DNA from: Oscheius tipulae
Taxonomy: Eukaryota; Nematoda; Chromadorea; Rhabditida; Rhabditidae
Assembly (NCBI GenBank): GCA_037178975.1
Contig: JASJZH010000002.1
Coordinates: 2,728,001-2,792,000, forward strand
Direction of reading: 5' to 3'
DNA: 64,000 nucleotides
Part shown: positions 10,556 through 22,277 of the stretch, in pieces
Layout: each line of letters starts with the position of its first letter
Position numbering within the stretch: position 1 is the first letter of the stretch
The notes under the pieces: model-generated
Told to the model about the DNA's origin: nothing
Database searches by the model: none
The model's input: only the letters and a program-made list of their open reading frames with translations
Program-made: the position numbers and the translations under genes

Positions 10556-12229
10556 ATGATCAAGGCGTCAGCCTATCCAGTCCAATCGGTCGACTCGTTG
10601 GAAGAGGTCAAAATGGTGGCCGGAGTGGACATTTCGACGTCGAAGATAAATAGCCAGTTTGCCGTCGTCTCTCTTACAATCTTCAGCTTCCCGGAACTTG
10701 AGGTATCTTCCAGTTTTTTTTAGCTCATTCTTGTCAGGAGATGGAAATGGAAAGAATGGTCTACTACACAAAAAAAAATCATTCATCGAGATGCATTTTT
10801 TCCATTCTTAAAAAGTTACTTACTCTTTCCTGCGCAAAATTATGCCATTTTCAAATGTTTGGTCTTTACCGGTACTTACCATCTGTGAAACTCTTCTTTC
10901 TACTCCAAAATACCCTATTTCCAGCACCTGACCTCTCATGAAGAGATAGTCCTAATCACCGAGCCCTATATAACCGACTACTTGGCTCTCCGAGAGGCCG
11001 GGCCGATTGCTGATGTCGTGAGACGATTCTTCGATCAGAACAGCCAATACCGCCCCGACGTGCTTATCTGCGACGGGAATGGACGTTTTCACTCCAGGGG
11101 TAGGCATTTTTATACTTTTTGCATAAAAAAATACGTCTAGGCTGTGGCGTAGCCTGTCAAATCGGAGCCAAAGCGGGTGTAGCCTCCGTTGGAGTAGCCA
11201 AAAACCTCAATTTGAGCCTGTTGAAGGCGGTCGGGGCAACAAAAGATGATCTGCGAAAAGCTGATGAGCTTGTCGACTACGTGTCTAGACAGAAGGAAGA
11301 CGGTTTTGTGCCTTTCGACGTCATCGAGCCCGTCACGATGAATATTGCTCGGCTTGGCGGCTCAAAGGTGAGATTTTTTTAGTCTTTTAGCACATTTTCA
11401 ATGCTATCAAAATGGGAAAACGTTTCTGGAAAGGTCCGACGAACTAGAGCCAAGAAATAGCGGTCAGCATTTCAGGTTTGCGACAAAATGAGATCATGAC
11501 ATCGGACTTTTTTTTGTGTACCAGCCGTCTTTTCAGCTTCGCCGCCTCAAAAAAACATCGACGGGGAACGAAACCGGGACGCTCAAATTCCTAGTCCAGC
11601 ATGCTAATCATTAAACTTTTTAAATGGCTGCAGCGCATTTCGCTCAGCGGTACAAGCGAGCAGAAACCGTCACGCAATCTTTTGTCTCGGTTCGCTCTAA
11701 TCAGAGATGACTACGGTAAGCCTACCTGTTTTTACATGGGCTTCATGGCCCTGTCCAGATCTCCATCCCTGAAAACATGAAGGAGCTCGGTTGCTTTTTT
11801 CCAGTTGTGCTTTTTGGCTCCTCATATTAGTTCGTTGCGAGACGATCGTTAGAAACTATTTTTGGCGGAAAATTAAAATCTAGTCTGTTCAAGGAAAAGA
11901 GGATAATTTAACTTTTTTCGCACGCATTTTCTTGCTTGCGTATCGAAGATTTGCGTTGAAGAAGTTGGTGCGCTGCCGAAATCCTTGGGCGGGCCCATTT
12001 GAAAAATGCTCTTTATCATAAACAGAGTATAACCTTATTTTCAGGTCTCAGTCTACGTGTCCGCTGGCTACGGCCTCGAGTTGGACCTCGCTACGGAAAT
12101 TGTCATAAAATGTGCCCGGAACCGGATTTGTGAGCCGATCCGAATGGTTCGTCTTTTTTCCATCCATTCCAAATGCTCATTTAGGCGGATCTGCGTTCCC
12201 GCGAGAAGGTCCGCGAGTTGTTCGACTAG
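10556..12229 (+). CDS. ENDOV: endonuclease V (inosine-directed ribonuclease/DNA repair nuclease)
   Basis: Exons 10556-10702, 10925-11099, 11141-11367, 12045-12146 and 12185-12229 give 231 aa. Family signatures: GVDIS with catalytic Asp about 25; FPELE; ALRE with an acidic residue about 73; LICDGNG with Asp about 99; RGCGVACQIG; VGVAKNL; and the C-terminal EPIRMADLRSRE. Animal ENDOV cuts RNA next to inosine. Translation starts at the first ATG, 3 nt after acceptor TTTTCTAG; this leaves the N-terminus about a dozen residues shorter than usual, without the W-x-x-E-Q helix. No frame joins it to ALG8, so a fusion is unlikely and SL trans-splicing at 10552 is the simplest reading. An AATAAA (12299-12304) follows. 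The 677-nt intron 3 holds a tRNA-like element. Confidence 0.92.
11549..11610 (-). repeat. tRNA-like element in ENDOV intron 3
   Basis: On the minus strand: an A-box-like TAGCATGCTGG (11606-11596), then a B-box-like GGTTTCGTTCC (11575-11566), then a T7 run that would terminate Pol III (11555-11549). The arms do not fold into a full tRNA by eye, so this is a tRNA pseudogene or tRNA-derived SINE fragment. Confidence 0.4.
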
Positions 12230-12315
12230 GGCCCAAAACATTTTCTTACTTTTCCGGGTCTCTGTAAGTGATATGTTTATATAAATAAGGGTGTACATAA
12301 TAAATTCGCTACAAA

Positions 12316-13337
12316 TTAGGAACGACGTCGTTTTTTGCGATCTCCCTCAGATTCAGAGGTGCTCGATCGTTTTCTTCGCCTCTTCTTGTCATCACCGCTC
12401 TCGTCGGAGCTCGAGGAACTGTGTCTTCTAAGGCAAAAATAGGTAAATAGTCACAAAACAAACCTCTTCTTTTTCTTTTTATCCTTCTTGTGCTTTCGTT
12501 TCCGATCTCTCTCCTCGTCACTGTCGCTATCCTCCTCGCTGCTACTGCTCCGGTGATGTCGCTTCCTCTTCTTGGCCTTCTTCGCCTCCTTTTTGGCCAT
12601 TTTCTTTAGTTTTTTTTTCAACTTGCGCTCCTTCTTTTTGGCCTTCTCGACCTGTTGCAAAGGGGTCTCGTCGTCGCTACTGGAGGAAGTCGAACTGACG
12701 TCTATGACCACACTGCGGCCTGGTTGGAGCTGGATGAAGTTTCGGCACTAGAAATAGGTCGTTTTTTTGTGCGAAAAAACAAATATGAAGAAGAAATGTG
12801 TTTTTTGTACTTCTTCGTTTATATGTTCAATTCTCCAGCTATTTTACAAAGAATGTACTGAAGAAACAAACAAGCTAATACTCGAGCAGACACCGTATAC
12901 CCGATAATTCTCTCCAGCAGTGATAAAAGTTGCGTTTCCGGCTATTTTTCAGAGTCTCATTGTTTTTGGTGTTCAGCCTGCAAGATAGCTTCAAAATAAA
13001 CAACAAATAGATCAACCAGAAGAAAAGAAAGCCAAAACCGTCGAGAATGCTAACTTTGAGCGGTAAGAGAAAACTCTGGTAAAGACTAACCTGATAGGGA
13101 AGATGTCCCACATATCCACATTTCCTGCAGGCTCCCGTAACCGCCGGCTTGATGATAGCTTGTCCGGTCGCATCTGAGTATGTTCCAATTGGATGGAACC
13201 TACAAAATGGACTGACCTACAAACGAGGAAGAATCGTGGCCTGCTGGAGCTGTTTGCTCGACTATTTGTGCTGCTTTTTGTATCCCACCGCCCGGCACTC
13301 TGACGAAGGGCATCGGCTCGAAGTTTGCATTAGACAT
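12316..13337 (-). CDS. SREK1IP1: SREK1IP1-like splicing regulatory protein (zinc knuckle, RS/Lys-rich tail)
   Basis: Four exons (13337-13217, 13173-13091, 12747-12464, 12427-12316) give 199 aa. Residues about 57-75 form a CCHC zinc knuckle, CRKCGYVGHLPYQCRNF, followed directly by VVIDVSSTSSSSDDE; this pair is the hallmark of SREK1IP1/p18SRP. The second half is Lys-rich then Arg-Ser-rich (RHHRSSSSEE, DKKRRRKRSSTSESE), typical of nuclear speckle proteins. The N-terminal 50 residues (starting MSNANFEPMPFVRVPGGG) extend beyond the vertebrate protein. The ATG lies 7 nt after a TTTTAG acceptor, a likely trans-splice site. Convergent with ENDOV (86 bp between stops) and divergent from TAF8 (360 bp). 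Confidence 0.9.
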
Positions 13338-13696
13338 GTTAAGCCTAAAACGGCGAAATTGGTAAGGAAAAGGTGGAGAATATCAAGGATACTGGGGGAA
13401 GAAAAGACAATTCGAAATGTGGCGTTTGCACGAAAATACTGGGATTGACGCACTTTTGCGTACGGATGAAATACAAAATTCTCTGGAAAGATGGGAGGAA
13501 GGCAGTTTCTCATTCATGTTTCTCGTTTTCTTCCCAAATTTTTCCCCTTTCTGCTTCTCCAACGAATTGGCATCTAGACAGACACCAGTTGCATCTGTTT
13601 ATAAAGAAAATGTGAGAAAAATTGATGGAAAATCTTGATATCAAATTTTATTGGCCTTTCTCCCTTTTTCTGTCTTAAATAGCCACATTTTTGAGG

Positions 13697-15413
13697 ATGA
13701 TGAACCGAGAGCCGTCACCTTCAGGGCCTTCTACGAGTTCCACACCAGTGTCGAGCATAAAAAGTGGCAGAGATACGAGCCGAGAAGAGAGAACCAGCTT
13801 CAACTATGCAGAGTGAGTTATTTGCCCATTTTTCGCTAGAAAAATACAAATTAGAGCATACCCCTCCTCCACGTATCTGCCAGCAATTCCATGGTCCGTT
13901 CACAACAAAATTATGAGACAGGCGGCCGCCGGACTGTGCTTCATAAGCAGCTTCGACAGCTCGACGCAGACCGCGCTGGAAATGGTCACACATTTGATGA
14001 GTTCATGTGGGTTTTTCACTTTTTTGTTGAAAAAGGTCTAATTCTCAGATATGACAAGCATCTGTCAGCAGGCCAAGACGAACTGTGAGGTAGCGGGAAG
14101 GACGATCCCGATTCCGACGGACGTCTGGCTCGGACTGGTCAATCTGGGACATGATGTCGAATCGCTGCCCGTCTACATGAACCAGATCTATACGGGAGGA
14201 AACCTCGTCATACCGCCGCGTAAGCTTTCGCTCTTTAAAATTTCGACAGTCACGTTCAAAATACTGCAAAAGTCGTCGTAAAGTATTAAACTACTTTCGG
14301 TTTTGTAGTCTGAAGTACTATCGCTCTTCTGATCCAAGTTTGCTTGACTTTGCCGATTTTCACTACCCAAGAAATGAGAATTTGGTCAATTTACCCTTTT
14401 TCAATCGATACGAGCATTGAAAACGAATAAAAGTCTAAAAATGAACCAAGAGCCAAATGTTCTGAAGTCTCAGAAACACTTTTTCCAACAATAGATTAAA
14501 CCCTCATCGTAAAAAGGTTATTTGAAGTTCATCTTTGCCGAAAGCCTATATTAATCGTCCCCCTTTTTCAGCCAAAGTCCAATCAACTCCCCAACACGCT
14601 CTTCCCTTGAAAATCGGCAAGACTCGAGTTCATCCGTCCCATGTAAACGAGTTCCTGCCCCCATTCCCCGATCCTCACACCTACATACGAACTGAGGTAT
14701 ATTGTTTTATATTTTGGTAGACAAAGACAAAATTGAGATCTCCGGAGAGCCGGACACGTCTTACGAGAAGGTCCGCGAGCTCGCCGCCCAGAGAAAACGC
14801 GATACAGAGCTCAGCCTCGTCGATTTCATGCTCCGAGTCCATCCGAGGACCTGTCTCTTCCGCGACTACGAGGCCAGGGTGAAGGAGGATGCCCAGCTGG
14901 CGCTCCATGAGCGGGAACGACAGAAAGAGGCCCTGAGGGCGGCCGAGAGACAGGCCAAGGTTGATCTTTTTATATATTTTCATCAATTTCTATTCTAGGC
15001 GGTCGAGCAGCTGCGCCAGGACGTAAAAATGGAAGTCACGTCGGAGATTCCCGAAAATTTCATGGAAGACGAGGAGAAGCAAACAGTGGAGGAGCCAACA
15101 AACGATGAGGAAGACGTGGATCTCGACCTGGAAGAGACGGAAACGAGCCTCATTCTGCGTAAAATTCCGGCCTGGTGTAATGGTGACTTCGTAATTTTTT
15201 GATAGAAAATAACTATGTTCAGTCCTTGACCCGAGCCTCGAGACGCGACCATATTTGTCGGCTCTCGTCTCCGAAGAACTCCAGGATGACGAGACGAGCG
15301 AGTCGTCAAAAGCCGGACGCCAGCAGCAGAGCAAAACGGGTGAAGAATTCTACGACAACGCTTATCTGAGGCCGCCGAGAATGCCTGCCAAAGGATCTTA
15401 TGTACAGTTTTAG
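13697..15413 (+). CDS. TAF8: TFIID subunit TAF8
   Basis: Exons 13697-13812, 13855-14006, 14049-14219, 14572-14696, 14738-14959, 14999-15158 and 15223-15413 give 378 aa. After a Ser/Thr-rich start (MMNREPSPSGPSTSS) is the histone-fold region (IMRQAAAGLCFISS ... MTSICQQAKTNCEVAGRT ... VWLGLVNLGHDVESLPVY), then the TAF8 C-terminal motif EFLPPFPDPHTYIRTE, and finally DNAYLRPPRMP at the extreme C-terminus, also conserved. It is a core subunit of the Pol II general factor TFIID, pairing with TAF10. Exon 5 uses a weak TTGAG acceptor; the nearer TGGTAG would leave a 24-nt intron and the wrong frame. A highly acidic stretch precedes the C-terminus. Confidence 0.93.
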
Positions 15414-16380
15414 GCCTCTATAAACTCTTTTCCAATACCTAATATTTTCTTTTTAATCATTTCCGGCAATTAATCAACCGTGAATCAAGAAGACAGAATT
15501 AGAATGAAGTGAGGGTTCGGCCGTTACATATTGGAGAAGAAACAGCTGATATCGCCAGCCAAAAGAGGAATGTAGAGACTAACTGCTATTCAGGGGGTTT
15601 TCAGACGATAGAGATGGCTCCAGGGTTTCTTCGAACTGTGCGCAAAAGAGGGAGCAGTGTCTAAAATAGGTAGTAGCTGGTAGCGAGGCGGCAATCGATA
15701 AGACAAAATTATCCATTTCTGTCCTTTTCTGGTTCCTGCTTGCAATCAGACATAGACAGTAACGTTCTCTGTTTCTCTAATTTTTCATTGTACGCTGTTC
15801 GATAGAGTAACCACATTTGAGAAAAGGTAAATTCTTAAAATCGAAATTTCTTAGTAGGCAGAAGGCACGGGCTCTTCAATTTCTGCCCGTTATTTATGCT
15901 CAAAAACCACTTGACTCTGGACCTCTTCCTGGACTACATCGATTTATAGGGATTCTCGTTCAGCCTATCTGAGCTACTCGATCACCTTCGTCAAACAGCT
16001 CTTCAGGCTCTTTGAAAGCTTGAGAAGCTAGTAAAAGACCACGAAAGAGGGGACAGAAGTAGAGTTATTCAAAGGCAGAGCCAGAGTCGAGAAACATAAT
16101 CAAACCAGAGGAATAATCTCCGGAGACTTACGGGTTCATGCAGTTAACCAACATTTTTTGAGTTCGGGGATTGAAAGTGACGAAGTCTTGTTCTAGGTAC
16201 TTTCTTGAAATAGCATTTATTAACTCTTTTGAACTCTGTCATGGCTCTACAACGAATACTAATGGCACGGATCAAGAAAAAAAATTATGGACAGAGTTTT
16301 AATGCGTGTGTTCGACGTATTGTAAAACAATAGTGATGGGGGCCCGTTGGGTGAGGGAGAGCAAGGGGAACAGAAGAAGT
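15414..16380. other. no gene seen
   Basis: About 970 bp between the convergent TAF8 and ALDH6A1 3' ends. No open frame with coding character and no recognisable RNA or repeat. Confidence 0.5.
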
Positions 16381-19044
16381 TTACTTCATCTGGGGGAAGG
16401 CCATCTGGGGCTTGATCTCCGTCAGACTCTCGTTCCAGTACTGGGTCACAGTCTTCCACTGGGTGTAGAAGTTGATTCCGGCCTGAATAGAGCTCATAGT
16501 GATAAAACAATTGTGGCACTGTCTTGCGGTGATGGACTAGTTAGCGCAGCAGATTGCATCAGGAACGACCCGAGATCGACCATAGGTTTTAGCATTTTGG
16601 TTCAATTTTTGGGGGTAAAACTAACCTTTCCATAAAAGTTCATGTCTCCGCGGAAGCTGCCACGCGAACCGGTAAAGCTGAACATGGGCAGAGGGACGGG
16701 GATGGGCACGTTGACTCCGACCTGTCCGCAATCGGCCTCGTGGACAAACTTGCGGGCGGTGGCTCCGTTGCTGGTGAAGATAGCGGTTCCGTTTCCGTAG
16801 GGGTTGTTGTTCACGATGTCGATGGCATCATGAAGGTTTTCGGCTTCCATTGTGACGAGCACGGGGCCGAAAATCTCTTCCTTGTAGCAGGACATTTGCG
16901 GAGTGGCACGGGCAATAATGGATGGGCCGACGAAGTTGCCGTTCTCGAAGCCGGGCACAACACACTCACTGCCGTCCAGGACCACGTCGGCTCCTTCCTG
17001 AAATCATATTGTTTATTCCCTGTTTTCTGTAGGTTTAGTTCCTGCATTCTCCATATTGTTCCTAAAATGATAGAACAGCTTCAGAAAAAGTAGAGAAGTG
17101 ACAGAGATAGGGTGACAAGAACGGATTGCTACTGATGATGCAAACAAAGTACCATCCAGGAGTAGAAAAACAGTTGGATAATTGAGATAGGTGAGAGACA
17201 GTAGGAGAAGTTCGCAGGGAGAGAGACAGTAATTTAGAGACAAGGAGAATAGAGAGGTAGCAGGGACATGTTGACCAGGATAAATTGCTACAGCCTAAGC
17301 TACAGGAACACGAGACATAAACGATGAAATGGCAGAAACAAGATATCTTCAGTTTCAAGTATTGGAATGGGACAGAGATAGAAAAGCACAAGAAGAATAA
17401 GGTCAGGTTGAAGCAGAGGCAGTCAGGAGACCTGTACTATTTTTTTTTTGATTTCTTTGATTTCAGTTGTGAAATCAAAAAAACAATTCAAAGAAGTGGT
17501 TAAAACTACAGAGAGAGAAAGAAAGAGCTATGAGTTCGAGCCAGGGAGAGAGGATAGATGGATAGAATGGGTGGAACAGAGAAACTAGAGCAGTATTGTC
17601 AGAATCCGGACAGGGATCAGAGAGGCAAAAGCTGATACTGGACAGACGGTTATACTGACAGTGACATGGATACAGTTAAAGAATAACAGAGACCGGTTTA
17701 CAACGTTTACAATGCGACAGAGACGGAGAGATGGAGAGAGCCGGGACCGACTGACAGAAGGCCCATGGCTGCTTGACAGGGATAGAGAGGTGGACATGAA
17801 CCTCAATTGAACAGCCATATCCTCTCAATAAACTGAAAAGAAAAACACCCACCTTCTTAGCTCCCTTGATCAGTCCGAGCACACGCTGCTTGCTCTGCTT
17901 CGAGATAAGCGGTCCAATGTCGGTATCGGGCTTCCATCCGGCGTTGACCTTGAGCTTCTTAACCTTCTCGACGAGCTCCGGTAGCCAGGCTCGGGCCTCT
18001 CCGACAAAGATGGCGGTGGTAAGGGCCATGCAACGCTGTCCAGCAGCTCCGAAGGCGGCCGCGGTAAGCTGGTTCAGGACCTGTTCCTTGTTGCAGTCGG
18101 GCATGATGACTCCGTGATTCTTGGCTCCCATGTTCGACTGGACACGCTTGCCGTTCTTCGACCCACGCTCGTAAATGTGCTTGCCGGCAGCGTCACCTCC
18201 AACGAAGCTGATGGCATGGATGTCCGGATTATCGCAGATGAAGTTGATGGTATCGTGCTGACCGTGGATGACGTTGACACAGCCGTCGGGGACGCCGGCC
18301 TCCTTGGCCAACTTGACCAGCATCATGGCAGCTCCGGGATCCTGCTCGGAAGGCTTCAGAATCATCGTGTTGCCGGTAGCCAGGGCGATGGGGAACATCC
18401 AGAGCGGGATCATGGCCGGGAAGTTGAAGGGACAGACTCCGGCGGTGACTCCCAGTGGAACACGGTAGGAGTAGGTGTCCATGTCGCGAGAGACGCTGAA
18501 GTTGGTGTGTCAGATACTGTCTATCTCTCTGTCTCTGTCTCTCTATCCAGGAACTCACTTGGGAAGAGTTTCTCCCATCATGAGAGAGGGAACCGAACAG
18601 GCATGCTCGACCACCTGAAGTCCTCGACTGACATCTCCCTCAGCATCCGGAAGTGTCTTTCCCTGCTCGTAGGTGACATTCTCAGCCAACTTCTTGATGT
18701 CTCTCTTGATCAGTTCCTGCAGTTTGAGCATCGTCTGTTGACGCGAGATCGGAGAGGTGTTCTTCCAGGTAGAGAAGGCCTTCTTGGCACTGTCGACGGC
18801 AGCTTGCATCTCCTGCTGGGTGGCCTTGGGAACTTGGGCGATAACTTCATTTGTGGCCTAGAAGAGATACAAATAACTAAAAGTGGCAAGTATGATCTAC
18901 CGGATTGGTAAGCTCGATCCACTGCGTCGTCTTGGACTCGACAGCCTGTCCATCGATCCACAGCTTGACGGTCTCTTGACTTCCGAGAACGGCACGGCTT
19001 GTGGAAAAGGCGGCCGAGGGGAGTTTGGAGAGACGGGAGAGCAT
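16381..19044 (-). CDS. ALDH6A1: methylmalonate-semialdehyde dehydrogenase, mitochondrial
   Basis: Five exons (19044-18901, 18857-18559, 18495-17853, 16997-16626, 16482-16381) give 519 aa. The first about 20 residues ([20 protein letters not shown]) are Arg/Ser-rich without acids, a mitochondrial import signal. The ALDH fold follows, with [18 protein letters not shown], the Gly-rich NAD site region [30 protein letters not shown] and the catalytic cysteine in [12 protein letters not shown] (about Cys303). C-terminal [22 protein letters not shown] and [12 protein letters not shown] motifs are specific for the CoA-dependent MMSDH that converts malonate and methylmalonate semialdehydes to acetyl- and propionyl-CoA (valine/pyrimidine catabolism). 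The worm orthologue is alh-8. Intron 3 (855 nt) is full of GACAGAGA-type simple repeat. Confidence 0.96.
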
Positions 19045-20523
19045 CTTTGGACCCGAAGTACTGCAACAACAAACTGTCAGTCGGGCACAGAAGAGACTAA
19101 TTTCCAGAGCGAGAGCAATTAGTTGTTATGTAACAAACTTTGTAGTTAGAAACTTTGGAAAGCTTTTCTTTTCCAACAAAATGAGCAATAAACTTTTGCT
19201 GGTTAGAACTCAGCGTGAAATGTCTAAGCTTTGCAACAGAAGCTATAAGAAGGTTCAATTTGGGTTGACAAGACACTTAGAAAGCCCCACATTAGAGAAA
19301 ACAAAAAAAGCTTTATCAATGCCTGAATACCAGGTACAAGCTTCAACAAGTCTTCACTGTGAACCTTGCCACTTTCACAACAATTTTTGATTATAGCTGT
19401 ATTTTTCAGCTTCGCGATGTACTGAAAAGTTGTATCTCTTGTAGAAAAGTTGTAGAAAAATTGGCTGAAAAGTCGATGGCTGAGTTCAAAAAGAAGCGAC
19501 CCGGTAAAGAACGCGCATTTCTCAGTTGAACTACTGACAAATCGATAAAAAAGCGGCTGCTCAAGAACGTAAATCAAATAGTTCCCCATTCAGCGCAATA
19601 CTTCTGGTTTTCCCTTCAAAAATTCGTCAAATAGAAAGAAAATGGAGGCTATCAGTTGGCTCAAACAGTCTGAGAGAGGGAAAGACAGCAGTTGGCAAAG
19701 GGGCAGAGTGGTCTGATGTCTCTCCGAGAGGGGAGACTCCTGTCATCGAAGCGCAAGAGAGCGCACGTGGCCCCATCTATCAATAGAAGCAGGCAAAATG
19801 GTTCTGAGAAAACGGGCTCATTTCTTGAGAAGTTTTGAAAATGAAAGTTTTAATCTGGAAAGACAAGGAAGTTCATCTAAAATGACCATTTAGCAAGGTT
19901 TCATGCCACAATTTTACCCGGATTGTAAACAGAGACAGAGAAAGCTCTATAAAATGAGCTGAAATAGAGCAGAACGAGTTCATATATTTAATCATTTTTC
20001 CTGCAAAAGTCAAGAAACGACCAACTTTTATCAGTTGACTACCAAACTATCTCTCTTATCAATAGACCCCAAGAAGAAGGGCAGAAAGATTGGGTCTGAA
20101 TCGTGACTTTTAAACTTGGAAAAGGTTCAGAGCTTGAGAGAGTCTCTTGAGGGCAGCTCAAGAGCGAAAGAGACAGTTGAGACCAGAAAACGCGGACTCC
20201 AACGTGAGCGCAGAGAGTGTAACAAATGTCCATCCAATAGCAGTGGTCTTTTAGTTCAAGTTGGAGGATAGACGACAGCTGTCTTCTGGATGGGGTTGAG
20301 ACACGGAAAAAAGGGAGAGAGAATGTTGCTTGAGACAGGGACAGTAGTCTACTGTTCTGGTGGAAATCCATCAAGCGTCCAGTAATTGCTCTGATAACCA
20401 AACCTCAACAAACTTTGACGTTTTGTTTTGCAAAAAGTTCCTACAAGAAATACATAATTGTCGAAGGTTTTGCTTTCAGCACACTAGAAGTTTGTCCGCC
20501 CCAGCTGCTTTTCTCTCGTCCAA
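19045..20523. other. no gene; divergent promoter region
   Basis: 1.5 kb between the ALDH6A1 (-) and kinase (+) starts. I see no coding exon; the ORFs here are short and of random codon use. It presumably carries both promoters. Confidence 0.5.
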
Positions 20524-21624
20524 ATGCCGTCCGAAAGGGACGAGATGATGGTGGATTTGCCGTTGCCGCTGCACGACGCTATTCGAAGCACCAAAGCCAC
20601 TTTCGACGTGCTGGAACTACTGGGCAAGGGCAGTTTTGGAGCCGTCTACCGAGTCAGAAGACACAGTGATCAGAAGGAGCTAGCTCTGAAGTGCGAGTCG
20701 GCTCGATGCAAGAAGCAGATTCTCAAACACGAGGTCAGGGTTCTGATAGCTGCCATGAAGGTCAACTCGCCGCACATGCTGCAGTTTGAGGATCGAGGCA
20801 AGGTTCGCGATCGCTTCGTCTACATCATTATGCGTCTCGTTGGAAAGAATCTCTGGGACTTGAGGGCGGAGCAGGCCGACAGGAAGTTCTCAGTCAGCAC
20901 GGCTATGAAGGCTGGAGAACAGACGCTGGCCGGCATACGGGATCTTCATCGGGCCGGATATCTGCATCGGGACATCAAGGTAATTCTACTGATGAGACAG
21001 AGAGACAAAGTGACAGACAGAAAAAGAGAGTAGATAATAACGCCAACTGAAGCCTTACAGCCCCCAAACTTTGCAATCGGCCGGGAAGCGGACAACAACT
21101 TGCACACAGTCTACCTACTGGACTTTGGCCTGTGTCGTCATTTCCGTACCGACGTGAAGGATCTACGAATGCCGAGGGAGAGAGCTGCCTTCCGTGGGAC
21201 GACACGCTACGCCAGTCTCGGGAGTTTGGAACTGAAGGAGCAGTCTCGCAAGGACGACGTCGAGGCCTGGTGGTACATGCTTGTCGAGTTTATGATCGGC
21301 AATCTGCCATGGAAACATTGCAAGGGATCCGAGAGAGACGCCGTCATGAACTTCAAAGTGCAGCTGCGACAGGAGAAGAACTTGGCCAAGGTGCTTGTGA
21401 ACACGCCGGAGAAGCAACTGCGAGAGATCTTCTACTACGTGGACACGCTCGAGTACGCCTCCATTCCCGACTACGACTACATCTACAAGCAGCTCCAGGT
21501 GGCCTGTCAGTCGCAGAACATCTCGGAGCTGGAGCCACTGTGCTGGGATCCGCTGAACCCGTACAAGGGACCGAAATGGGTCACTGGTTTGGACTTCAAT
21601 CCGAGAGGAGAAGCCGAGCCATAG
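20524..21624 (+). CDS. tau-tubulin-kinase-like / CK1-superfamily Ser/Thr kinase
   Basis: Two exons (20524-20979, 21061-21624) encode 339 aa. Kinase elements in order: LLGKGSFGAVYRV glycine loop (about 33-45); LALKCES (Lys about 56); YLHRDIKPPNFAIG (Asp about 150); LLDFGL (Asp about 173); FRGTTRYASLGSLE in place of the usual APE segment; DDVEAWWYMLVEF. The HRDIKPPN and GTTRYAS forms are those of the CK1/TTBK branch, which nematodes have expanded greatly, often with germline or sperm expression. All catalytic residues are present, so it should be active. The single intron splits just after HRDIK. AATAAA at 21761-21766. Subfamily members cannot be told apart from this alone. Confidence 0.9.
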
Positions 21625-21818
21625 GGAGAAGACAAAGAAGACGACAACGTTGAGAACAAGAGATTACACTCTATGTAAATGATTGGAAATGACTCTTGTT
21701 CCTTTTTGTTTCCTCAATCTAGTTAGGCACTCCTAGACGCGCATCATTTATTCTCCCCCGAATAAATATCTCAATAGGACATGACAGTGCTATTTCTTCA
21801 TTGAACAGGCGAAGCAAT

Positions 21819-22078
21819 CTACTTGCTACCGAAAATGCGGTTGAAGAATCCGGGCTCAGGAGGAGTCACCAGGTCGGGCTGTCCAGTTGCGGGAGGTCCG
21901 CTGGGAGGGAAGGGGGAGCTGCCACGGTGAGGACGAGGAGATCCCTCCTGGGAACTGCTGTCACTGTTCTTCTTCTGAAAAAGAGAGGATATTTACTGTC
22001 AGTCTGTCAACTTACATGACCACGATGAGCCTGGGACAGAGTCACCAGAAGGACGAAGAGAAGGGCAAGGAACCTCAT
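21819..22078 (-). CDS. small secreted Pro/Ser-rich peptide
   Basis: Exons 22078-22016 and 21974-21819 give 72 aa. Residues 1-17 (MRFLALLFVLLVTLSQA) are a clear signal peptide. The mature part is His/Ser/Pro-rich (HRGHKKNSDSSSQEG; SSPFPPSGPPATGQPD) and ends PEPGFFNRIFGSK. There are no Cys and no obvious dibasic-flanked repeats, so it is not a standard neuropeptide precursor; a short secreted or antimicrobial-like peptide is possible. A minus-strand AATAAA lies about 65 nt after the stop (21752-21747). It lies 199 bp downstream of TARBP1 on the same strand. Confidence 0.7.
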
Positions 22079-22277
22079 GTTTGAAATGTTCCGGATCACG
22101 TCCGGCTTTTATCCAGACTCCGGGTCGGCTTGTCCAGCTGTCCGCCAACCTTTGTTCCACTCCATGTTTCGAAAACTGTTTGAGCAGTGCGTCAGACAGG
22201 GAAATGTTATCGGACGTGGATATATAGCGAGATTCATTTGAAACAGAAAACAACAATAACAACGGAAAAAAACCAAG

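Noticed and set aside
10741-10941. Extra ENDOV exon (EMEMERMVYY...)
   Set aside because: Joining 10702 directly to 10925 reproduces the family spacing FPELE-(15 residues)-ITEPY exactly; the intervening frame would add residues no family member has.
8583-12229. ALG8-ENDOV fusion protein
   Set aside because: No GT-AG pair joins the two frames; the only candidate donor (10516) puts ENDOV out of frame, while ALG8 has its own stop and ENDOV its own ATG after an acceptor.
15414-16380. Possible gene between TAF8 and ALDH6A1
   Set aside because: No frame survives with splice signals on either strand.
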